From positions 1-11,195 of the forward strand of contig JAPKHT010000171.1 in the NCBI GenBank assembly GCA_026646655.1: a DNA stretch of 11,195 nt, read 5' to 3'. This stretch comes from JADLBR01 sp020847615. Lineage in GTDB: Bacteria; Verrucomicrobiota; Verrucomicrobiia; JADLBR01. The translations under genes were made by a program, and so were the position numbers. Positions 1-7,625 of the stretch are shown one piece after another (the first letter of the stretch is position 1; each line of letters opens with the position of its first letter). The notes below the pieces were generated by a model, which saw only the letters and a list, made by a program, of their open reading frames with translations, was not told where the DNA came from and ran no database searches.

Positions 1-512
1 TGGCGAGATGCCTGGTCATCGCCGCGCGGTATCGCCGATTCGACGGCACCGAGCGGGACTACCTCATCGAGCCCCTGCGGCTCGTCGCCCACCGCGGCAA
101 CTGGTATGCACTGGCCCGCAAGCGCCCCGGCCGCGAACTGCGCGCCTTCGCTCTATCTCGCTTTGGTTCGGCGAAACCAATCGGTGAGACCTTCGTGCCC
201 CCCAAAGGTTTCGATTGGCGCGAGGCTGCCAAGGATGCTTTCGGAATCGGGTTTGGCATCAAACCAGCGAACATTCGGATCCTATTTTCGAACACGGTTG
301 CCACGGCCATCTCCGAGCGCGTTTGGCATCCCACGCAGAAAATCTGGAAGCGACGAGACGGAGGCCTGGAGTTGCGAATTCGGGCGGCTCCCACCATCGA
401 CCTCGTCCGCTGGATACTCTCTTGGACGCCAGATGTGCGCGTGCTCGCGCCCAAGGCCCTTCGTGCCCGGGTCCAGCGCCATCTGCAACCTGACCGTCGA
501 AGCCGTCTGTGA
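1..512 (+). CDS. WYL-domain transcriptional regulator, C-terminal part (5' end outside window)
   Basis: The frame is open from the left edge (first full codon at 3) to TGA at 510-512, giving 169 residues of a C-terminus. The first ~60 visible residues are a WYL domain: a YLIEPLRL strand, then GNWYALARK (W34, Y35, with Ala where the name motif has Leu), then a ligand-pocket arginine stretch RAFALSRF. After a linker comes the WCX extension: IRILFSNTVATAI, the diagnostic RVWHPTQ (about 106-112), then DGGLELRI, LVRWILSWTPDVRVLAP and a final helix. Family members usually carry an N-terminal helix-turn-helix and sense small molecules or nucleic acids through the WYL pocket; the DNA-binding part is outside the window. 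It lies upstream of sdhC on the same strand but 263 bases away, so it need not regulate it. The gene looks less GC-rich than its neighbours by eye. The family call is firm; the ligand is unknown. Confidence 0.85.
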   Translation, partial: ARCLVIAARYRRFDGTERDYLIEPLRLVAHRGNWYALARKRPGRELRAFALSRFGSAKPIGETFVPPKGFDWREAAKDAFGIGFGIKPANIRILFSNTVATAISERVWHPTQKIWKRRDGGLELRIRAAPTIDLVRWILSWTPDVRVLAPKALRARVQRHLQPDRRSRL

Positions 513-775
513 ACCGGTGAATCCCATCACAGAAGAACCCTGCCCAATCCGGTCCCTGGTGGAATATGGGCGAGATCTTATGACGGATTCGAAGCCGCCA
601 TTTCCCTCGTCGGCGCAGGGCGAACACGGCACGAGACGCAGTTCGGCACAGGGACACTCGCGGGCGCCATGAATAAGTTTTCTGTCGCATTGCTGTAATT
701 TTCCTAATATCCGTTGACCCGGTTTGACTTTGTCCCCCCCGCCATCTACACAACTACGTCGCTTAAAGAAATCTT
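513..775. other. Intergenic region upstream of sdhC
   Basis: This is the only sizeable non-coding stretch in the window. I see no convincing gene in it: the open frames crossing it continue from the WYL gene in other frames and resemble no protein. It starts with a 7-base inverted repeat (506-512 with 527-533) that overlaps the WYL stop codon and has no T-run after it. The middle is featureless. The last hundred bases contain an AT-rich island (about 671-710), unusual in this GC-rich sequence, then TTGAC-type hexamers. Confidence 0.6.
714..752 (+). promoter_or_regulatory. Possible sdhCAB promoter
   Basis: TTGACT at 724-729 is a five-of-six match to a sigma-70 -35 box. With a 17-base spacer it faces TACACA at 747-752, only a three-of-six match to TATAAT. 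Transcription would start about 15 bases before the sdhC ATG. A second TTGACC lies at 714-719, exactly 10 bases upstream, on the same face of the helix, and AT-rich DNA lies just before it. The placement is right for the operon, but the -10 box is poor, so this is a candidate only. Confidence 0.28.
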
Positions 776-1462
776 ATGAATCTGCTCGTCAATCTATTCC
801 GCTCGTCCCTCGGGCGAAAGCTCGTGATGGGCGCGACCGGGGCCGGCCTGTTCGGCTTCGTGGTGATCCACATGATCGGCAACCTCCAGGTCTTCGCCGG
901 CGCCGAGGTGCTCAACCAATACGCGATCCTGCTGAGGACATCCGAGGAGTTGCTCTGGGGCTTCCGGCTGGCCCTGCTGGCCATGGTGGGCCTGCACCTG
1001 TACTGCGCGATCACGCTGACCCTCGACAACCGCCGCGCCCGCCCCGCCGGGTACCAGGACAAGCGGCCCCTGGGCGCGACGATCGCCTCGCGCACGATGA
1101 TGGTCAGCGGCGTCGTGGTCGCCGCGTTCATCGTCTTCCACATCCTGCACTTCACCACGCGCGACATCTTCACCGACTACAAGGCCTGGACGATCGAGCT
1201 CCACGGCCGCGAGGGCCACGACGTCTACCGCATGGTCGTCCACGGTTTCTCGATACCCTGGGTGTCGGCGGCCTACATCGTCGGCGTGGGCCTCCTGTGC
1301 GCCCACCTGAGCCACGGGGTCCAGAGCTTCTTCCAGTCGCTCGGCCTGGTGAGCACCGGCTACCAGCCGATCATCCGCGCGGCGGGCGTCGCCGCCGCGC
1401 TCATCATCTTCCTGGGGATGGCCGCCGTGCCCGTCTCCATCCTTCTCAAATGGGTCTCCTGA
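776..1462 (+). CDS. sdhC: Succinate dehydrogenase cytochrome b558 subunit (SdhC)
   Basis: Membrane anchor of succinate:quinone oxidoreductase, carrying two haems b and the quinone site. The 228 residues fit the single-subunit, five-helix anchors of the Bacillus/Wolinella b558 family, so no SdhD is expected and none follows. Hydrophobic segments lie near 20-40, 62-82, 108-126, 158-180 and 203-224. Histidines sit where the four axial haem ligands belong: H32 (in IHMIGN), H74 (GLHLY), H122 (FHILHF) and H177 or H180 (AHLSHG). The start ATG follows AAAGAAATCTT with no clear Shine-Dalgarno site, but the N-terminus MNLLVNLFRSSLGRKL is typical. First gene of sdhCAB, 7 bases before sdhA. B. subtilis-type diheme enzymes usually work with menaquinone, so that is the likely partner here by inference. 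Confidence 0.93.
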   Translation: MNLLVNLFRSSLGRKLVMGATGAGLFGFVVIHMIGNLQVFAGAEVLNQYAILLRTSEELLWGFRLALLAMVGLHLYCAITLTLDNRRARPAGYQDKRPLGATIASRTMMVSGVVVAAFIVFHILHFTTRDIFTDYKAWTIELHGREGHDVYRMVVHGFSIPWVSAAYIVGVGLLCAHLSHGVQSFFQSLGLVSTGYQPIIRAAGVAAALIIFLGMAAVPVSILLKWVS

Positions 1463-1469
1463 ATCCGCC

Positions 1470-3395
<1,926 letters not shown>

Positions 3396-3396
3396 T

Positions 3397-4149
3397 ATGA
3401 ACGTCTCCCTCCGCGTATGGCGCCAGAAGGGTCCCGGGACCCAGGGCTGTTTCGAGACCCACGAGGCGCGCGACCTCAACCCAGACATGTCGTTCCTCGA
3501 GATGCTCGACGTCGTCAACGAGCGCCTCGCGGTCGAGGGCAAGGATCCCATCGCCTTCGACCACGACTGCCGAGAGGGCATCTGCGGCATGTGCTCGTGC
3601 GTCATCAACGGCGAGCCCCACGGCCCCGAATTCAAGGTCGCCACCTGCCAGACCTACATGCGCAGTTTCCGCGACGGCGACACGATCACCATCGAGCCGT
3701 TCCGATCCCGCGCCTTCCCGGTGCTCAGGGACCTCGTCGTCAACCGCTCGTCCTTCGACCGCATCATCCAGGCCGGCGGCTTCGTCTCCGTGCCCACCGG
3801 CTCCGCCCCCGACGGCAACGCCATCCCGGTCTCCAAGGAGATCGCCGACCTCGCCATGGACGCCGCCGCGTGCATCGGCTGCGGCGCCTGCGTGGCGGCC
3901 TGCAAGAACGGGTCGGCCATGCTGTTCGTCGCCGCCAAGGTCAGCCAGCTCAATATCCTCCCCCAGGGCAAGCCCGAGAAGGACCGCCGCGTCCTGCGCA
4001 TGGTCCAGGCCATGGACGCCGAGGGCTTCGGCAACTGCTCCAACACCTACGCCTGCGAGGCCGCCTGCCCCAAGGGCATCAGCGTCAACTTCATCGCCCG
4101 GATGAATCGCGACTACGCCGTCGCCCTGCTCAAGAACAAGCCCGCCTAA
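3397..4149 (+). CDS. sdhB: Succinate dehydrogenase iron-sulfur subunit (SdhB)
   Basis: Electron-transfer subunit linking SdhA flavin to the SdhC haems and quinone. 250 residues, complete. The N-terminal plant-type ferredoxin domain binds [2Fe-2S] through C58, C63, C66 (DCREGICGMC) and C84. The C-terminal domain binds [4Fe-4S] through C159, C162, C165 (CIGCGAC) and C224, and [3Fe-4S] through C169, C214 and C220 (CSNTYACEAACP). The ATG at 3397 lies one base after the sdhA stop. The same frame is open far upstream inside sdhA, but that part is low-complexity translation of sdhA in another frame. Last gene of the operon, followed by a hairpin and the convergent queF. Confidence 0.96.
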   Translation: MNVSLRVWRQKGPGTQGCFETHEARDLNPDMSFLEMLDVVNERLAVEGKDPIAFDHDCREGICGMCSCVINGEPHGPEFKVATCQTYMRSFRDGDTITIEPFRSRAFPVLRDLVVNRSSFDRIIQAGGFVSVPTGSAPDGNAIPVSKEIADLAMDAAACIGCGACVAACKNGSAMLFVAAKVSQLNILPQGKPEKDRRVLRMVQAMDAEGFGNCSNTYACEAACPKGISVNFIARMNRDYAVALLKNKPA

Positions 4150-4156
4150 GGCCCGC

Positions 4157-4184
4157 CTGGCCAAGCGCGACAGCGTTTGGCCGG
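4157..4184. terminator. Hairpin between convergent sdhB and queF, possible bidirectional terminator
   Basis: GGCCAAGCGC (4159-4168) pairs with GCGTTTGGCC (4173-4182) around the four-base loop GACA. Nine pairs are Watson-Crick and one is G-T; the stem extends by a T-G wobble and a C-G pair to 4157 and 4184. It sits in the middle of the 43-base gap between two facing stop codons, where a shared terminator would be expected. Neither side has a T-run, so it is not a classical intrinsic terminator. It may act with Rho or protect 3' ends. Confidence 0.45.
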
Positions 4185-4192
4185 AGCCGGGA

Positions 4193-4624
4193 TCAGCGGT
4201 TCGCCCGCCTCGCTCCGTGCTCCGCCACCACGCGGATCGCCACGCCCCCGCGCGCGGCGAAGTCTCCCGTCACGCGCGCCGACCGGGGCGCGCACACCCT
4301 CACGAAATCATCGAGGATCCGGTTGATCACCGCCTCGTTGAAGGCCCTCACGTTCCGGAACGCGGCCAGATAGAGCTTCAATGACTTGCTCTCCACGCAG
4401 AGCCTCCCCGGCACGTACTCGATCTCGATGCGCGCGAAGTCGGGCTGCCCCGTCACCGGGCACAGCGACGTGAACTCGCCGGTCTCGAACCGGATCGTGT
4501 AGGCCCTCTTCGCGGGGTTCGGGAAGCACTCCAGCATCGCCTCTTGCGGCGATGCCGGCCACTCCCCCACGCTCCGCCCCAGCAGCGTCAGGCCCGATGC
4601 CACTTTCTTTGCACCTCGTCTCAT
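4193..4624 (-). CDS. queF: NADPH-dependent 7-cyano-7-deazaguanine reductase (QueF)
   Basis: Reduces the nitrile of preQ0 to the amine preQ1 in queuosine tRNA modification. The 143 residues match the short, single-domain QueF class. The nucleophilic cysteine C55 and D62 lie in EFTSLCPVTGQPDFA. The family motif ESKSLKLY is at 78-85 and E97 is present, all at the same numbers as in B. subtilis QueF. Position 96, His in the B. subtilis enzyme as I recall it, is Asn here (AFNE). The ATG at 4624 (MRRGAKKV) is preferred over longer in-frame starts, whose ~55 extra residues are low-complexity and would run into the preceding gene. There is no clear ribosome site. It lies 44 bases after the hypothetical gene on the same strand and may be the last gene of the long minus-strand operon or have its own promoter. 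Confidence 0.94.
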   Translation of the reverse strand: MRRGAKKVASGLTLLGRSVGEWPASPQEAMLECFPNPAKRAYTIRFETGEFTSLCPVTGQPDFARIEIEYVPGRLCVESKSLKLYLAAFRNVRAFNEAVINRILDDFVRVCAPRSARVTGDFAARGGVAIRVVAEHGARRANR

Positions 4625-4668
4625 GGGACCCGATACTGGGCGAGACCCGGCCGCAAACCGAGAAGAAA

Positions 4669-5289
4669 TCACCCCATCCCCGGCAGCGCGTCCCCGCCCC
4701 CGCCCTTCTTCCGCCGGGCGCGCGCCTTCCGCTTCGGCGCGGGCTTCCCACGCGACACCGCCCGGCGGACCACCAGCTTCCGGCCCCACGCCAACGCCCC
4801 CCTCAGCAATGGCAGTTCGCCCTCAATGGCCTCGATCACCGCACGATGCTCCGCGAGATATTTCTTCAGCACCCGCAGCGCATCCTCGCCCATCTCTTTC
4901 TCCCCGAAGAGCTCTTTCGGCCGATCCGAGAGATTCAGCCCTGGCTGTAGCGCGTGCGCCTCCAGGTCACAGCCCACGTCATAATTCGTGAGCAGCAGCC
5001 GCCTGGCGCCACCGCCCGCCTGCATCACAAAATCCAAGAACCAGACATCCGAGCCCCCCGCGTCCGCGTTCAGAAGCTGCATCAGCTTCTTCTCCGATTC
5101 GAATAGCCGCACCAGCCGATCCTCGCCCACCCCGAGGCGGCGAAATGCCATGACCTTGCGCAGGAACAAGACGTAGCCCGCCGGGTACCGGTCGCCCCGG
5201 AGCAGCGGCAGCCCCATCTTCGCCTGCGTGGCGCGCAGCACCGCCATCGGACGATTCAGGTCCCGCGCTATGTCAGCCAACCGCTCCAT
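4669..5289 (-). CDS. Unrecognised protein with MerR-like N-terminus and basic C-terminal tail
   Basis: I do not recognise this 206-residue family. The N-terminus (about 3-70) resembles a MerR-type winged helix: LADIARDLNRP could be the helix-turn-helix, RGDRYPAGYVLFLRKVMAFRR the wing and following helix, and LGVGEDRLVRLFESEKKLM a LGF-like helical segment. A middle domain follows, with WFLDF (83-87), a hydrophobic LLLTNYDVG (98-106) and KELFGEKEMGEDALRVLKKYL (126-145). The end, about 176-195, is rich in Lys and Arg and looks disordered or nucleic-acid binding. ATG at 5289 is chosen over GTG at 5295 because AGGAGG lies 8 bases before the ATG; that site overlaps the end of the preceding gene. 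The gap to the small-subunit gene is only 15 bases, so it is part of the hydrogenase-like operon. It might be an operon regulator or an assembly factor; neither is shown. Confidence 0.75.
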   Translation of the reverse strand: MERLADIARDLNRPMAVLRATQAKMGLPLLRGDRYPAGYVLFLRKVMAFRRLGVGEDRLVRLFESEKKLMQLLNADAGGSDVWFLDFVMQAGGGARRLLLTNYDVGCDLEAHALQPGLNLSDRPKELFGEKEMGEDALRVLKKYLAEHRAVIEAIEGELPLLRGALAWGRKLVVRRAVSRGKPAPKRKARARRKKGGGGDALPGMG

Positions 5290-5305
5290 GGCCACGCCCT
5301 CCTCT
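5290..5305 (-). promoter_or_regulatory. Strong Shine-Dalgarno site for the 4669-5289 gene
   Basis: Read on the minus strand, GAGAGGAGGGCGTGGCC precedes the ATG at 5289, placing AGGAGG 8 bases from it. This decides the start and rules out the nearby GTG, which would have only two bases of spacing. It is the clearest ribosome binding site I found in the window. Confidence 0.7.
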
Positions 5306-6123
5306 CAGAGTCCCCCGCGGGCACCGCCGGGACCCTTGCCCACCTCGTCCAATCGCCCCAGCAACCGCAACAGCCCATCCAGGATCGTCAGCGGATGGGG
5401 CGGACACCCGGGGATGAACAGGTCCACAGGCACCAGGGCACCGGCGCCGTTGTTCACCTCGGGCAACCCGACGAATGGGCCCCCGCCGATCGCGCACGCC
5501 CCAACCGCCACCACGATCTTTGGATCCGGGACGGCGTCGTACGTCTTCTTGAGTGCCAACTCCATGTTCCTCGATACGGGACCGGTGATCAGCAGGCCAT
5601 CGGCGTGGCGCGGGGAGGCGACAAACTGGATCCCGAATCGGCCGAGGTCCCAGCCGATCGTGCCAAGCACGTTGGTGTCGGCCTCGCACGCATTGCAGCC
5701 CCCCGCGCTCACCTGCCGCAATCTCAGCGACCGCCCGAAGAGCCCCCGCAGTTTATCGTCGAGCGCAGCGGCCAGGCGCAGCTCTTCCCTGCCGGGGCCA
5801 CCCAGGACGAGGTCCCCGCGGCCCCGCACCGCCATGCGGTGATCGCCCGTCCGCGTGATGGCTCCTTCGGGACACGCGCCGATGCACGCCGCGCAGAAGA
5901 TGCATCGCCCCAGGTCCAGGGCGACGGAGCCCCCAGATGGCCGCTCGATGGCCCCGTTCGGGCAAGACGCCACGCACTCCGCGCAGCCATCGGCGCACCT
6001 CGCGGTCTCCACGCGCAGGGCGCCGCCGTGGCGCTCCGGCAATGGCGGCGGCGCGCCTTGGGGATAGGCCATCGTTTCGCATCCGCGCCGCAGGCGGTTG
6101 AGGATCGTGTCGTGTATGAACAT
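5305..6123 (-). CDS. Fused 2x[4Fe-4S] ferredoxin / NuoB-type small subunit of hydrogenase-related complex (HyfH-HyfI fusion)
   Basis: Peripheral electron-transfer subunit of a hydrogenase-4/complex I-like enzyme. The 272 residues join two proteins that are separate in E. coli Hyf. Residues 1-30 look like the HyfH membrane-associated start (MFIHDTILNRLRRG, then YP). Ferredoxin cluster one uses C43, C47, C50, C54 with an unusual C-x3-C first spacing; cluster two is standard at C74, C77, C80, C84. From ~135 a NuoB/HyfI domain follows: GGCNACE (C143, C146), ITGPVSRNM, VGACAIGGG (C210) and IPGCPPHP (C240). All four ligands of the terminal (N2-like) cluster are therefore kept, and electrons can reach the large-subunit interface. 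It starts 20 bases after the large-subunit gene. ATG 6123 is preferred to the internal Met18, which would remove the typical N-terminus. Best described as the Ehr small subunit. Confidence 0.9.
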   Translation of the reverse strand: MFIHDTILNRLRRGCETMAYPQGAPPPLPERHGGALRVETARCADGCAECVASCPNGAIERPSGGSVALDLGRCIFCAACIGACPEGAITRTGDHRMAVRGRGDLVLGGPGREELRLAAALDDKLRGLFGRSLRLRQVSAGGCNACEADTNVLGTIGWDLGRFGIQFVASPRHADGLLITGPVSRNMELALKKTYDAVPDPKIVVAVGACAIGGGPFVGLPEVNNGAGALVPVDLFIPGCPPHPLTILDGLLRLLGRLDEVGKGPGGARGGL

Positions 6124-6143
6124 GGCGTCAGGGGCGATTCCGC

Positions 6144-7625
6144 CTAGAGGTCGAATCCACAGTAGCTCAGGTTAAAGCTCTTGTTACAGAGCGGAAAATC
6201 CGAAATGGCCTGCCCGCGCAACGCGAGCGCAAGCCCCGTCCAGTTGTGAAACGATGGATCCGTGATCTTGTAGCGCCGGAGCCGGCCCCCGCCATCGGTC
6301 AGCGCCACATGGCAGACCTCGCCGCGCCAACCCTCCACCATCGCCACCGCCAGCGAGTCCGGCGCCGACGCGGGCAGCGCCACGCGCATTTCGCCCTCGG
6401 GTGCGGCGCCCAGCTGCTCCCGCAAGAACTCCCCGGAGCGCTGGATCTCCAACCACCGCACCCGCGCGCGCGCAAAAACATCGCCGTCCGGCCAGACGGA
6501 CACCGGCACCTGCGCGATCCGATACCAGCCCGCGGGATGGTCGAACCGGACATCGCGCACCAGGCCACACGCCCGCGCCGCCGGACCAACCACGCCGATC
6601 TCCGCGGCCTGTTTCGCGTGCAGGTGCCCCGTGCGCTCAAAGCGCGCCCGCGCCGACGCCGAATCCCAGAGCCATGCCGCCGCCCTCTCGACTTCGGCCA
6701 GCGCGGCATCCAGGCCCGCGAGCAACCTCCCGGCACGCTCCGTCCCCACATCCAAAGCACATCCGCCGGGATGGGCCACGCCGCGCCCGAAGCGGTTGCC
6801 GCAGATGACCGCGGTCAGATTCAGGAAATCGCCCCGGATCTTGCCGCACGCCGAGGCCGTCGGCAGGAACGCGACGTCGCCCGCCAGCGCACCGAGATCG
6901 CCGGTGTGATTGGCCAGGCGCTCAAGCTCGAGCGCAATCGACCGCAGCCACTGTGTCCGCAGTGGCGCCTCGGTCCCAGACAGCGCCTCAAGCGCGCTCG
7001 CGTAGGCGGTCGCATGGCCGATCGTGGTGTCGCCCGCGACCGTCTCCATCTGATGAAACGTGGCGCGATGTGGGCCCCCGACCATCGCCTCCTCGATGCC
7101 CCGATGCTGATAGCCCAGCGCGATCTCGAGGTGCATCACTTCCTCGCCCGCGCACTGAAATCGGAAGTGCCCCGGTTCTATGATGCCCGCATGCACTGGC
7201 CCCACCGCCACCTCGTGGACCTCTCGCCCATCCACGCGGAAGAAATCCCCCACCGCGGGCCCCGCACCGTGGTCCTTCCGCACCGGCTTCAGCCACGGGT
7301 GGCCGCGGGGATCGACGCCGTGCTGCTCCCAGACCTCCCTCTCGAAGAGGTGCGCCTCCGCGTGCGTGGCCGCAAGCGCCGGATACGAACCCCGGAACGG
7401 CTCGCTGCGGCCCACGGCCAACGTGTTCCACGCGTCGAAAGCGACCACGGCCACAAGGCGCAGGGCGTCGCCCTCGGGGACGCCAAACAGGCTGCTCAAT
7501 CGACCGCCGCGGTCCAGTTCGGCACCGGTGGCACGCAAGAACTCGCCAACCGGCCACTCCGGCACATCCCCCCAGGCCAGCGCCGCGCCATTGGTCATCA
7601 GGGCGAATGGGGTCGCGTCGTTCAT
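6144..7625 (-). CDS. Fused NuoC/NuoD-type large subunit of hydrogenase-related (Ehr) complex, NiFe ligands missing
   Basis: Homologue of HycE/HyfG with 493 residues. The NuoC-like (30 kDa) part covers about 1-120 and the NuoD/hydrogenase-like (49 kDa) part about 130-493. Landmarks are GPVHAGIIEPGHFRF (142-156), GYQHRGIEE (171-179), a LELERLANHTGDLGALAGD stretch (232-250) and the C-terminal FHNWTGLALALRG with DFPLC (459-480). In true group 4 hydrogenases RGIEK is followed by a RxCGxC nickel motif; here the matching place reads ETVAGDTTIGHA (195-205) with no cysteine. The C-terminal DPCxxC is replaced by PLCNKSFNLSYCGFDL, with C480 and C489 eight residues apart. The NiFe centre therefore cannot form in the known way. 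The ATG at 7625 overlaps the hyfF-like stop as ATGA; longer in-frame starts add only low-complexity sequence over the preceding gene. Likely assignment is EhrL; substrate unknown. Confidence 0.9.
   Translation of the reverse strand: MNDATPFALMTNGAALAWGDVPEWPVGEFLRATGAELDRGGRLSSLFGVPEGDALRLVAVVAFDAWNTLAVGRSEPFRGSYPALAATHAEAHLFEREVWEQHGVDPRGHPWLKPVRKDHGAGPAVGDFFRVDGREVHEVAVGPVHAGIIEPGHFRFQCAGEEVMHLEIALGYQHRGIEEAMVGGPHRATFHQMETVAGDTTIGHATAYASALEALSGTEAPLRTQWLRSIALELERLANHTGDLGALAGDVAFLPTASACGKIRGDFLNLTAVICGNRFGRGVAHPGGCALDVGTERAGRLLAGLDAALAEVERAAAWLWDSASARARFERTGHLHAKQAAEIGVVGPAARACGLVRDVRFDHPAGWYRIAQVPVSVWPDGDVFARARVRWLEIQRSGEFLREQLGAAPEGEMRVALPASAPDSLAVAMVEGWRGEVCHVALTDGGGRLRRYKITDPSFHNWTGLALALRGQAISDFPLCNKSFNLSYCGFDL

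Noticed and set aside
506..533. Inverted repeat TCTGTGA/TCACAGA over the WYL stop codon as a terminator
   Set aside because: Only 7 pairs with a 14-base loop and no T-run; could easily be chance.
4625..4789. Longer start for queF at 4789
   Set aside because: The extra residues overlap the preceding gene and are Gly/Arg/Ala-rich; with ATG 4624 the catalytic residues fall at the usual family numbers.
5290..5295. GTG at 5295 as start of the MerR-like gene
   Set aside because: It would be only two bases from AGGAGG; ATG 5289 has ideal 8-base spacing.
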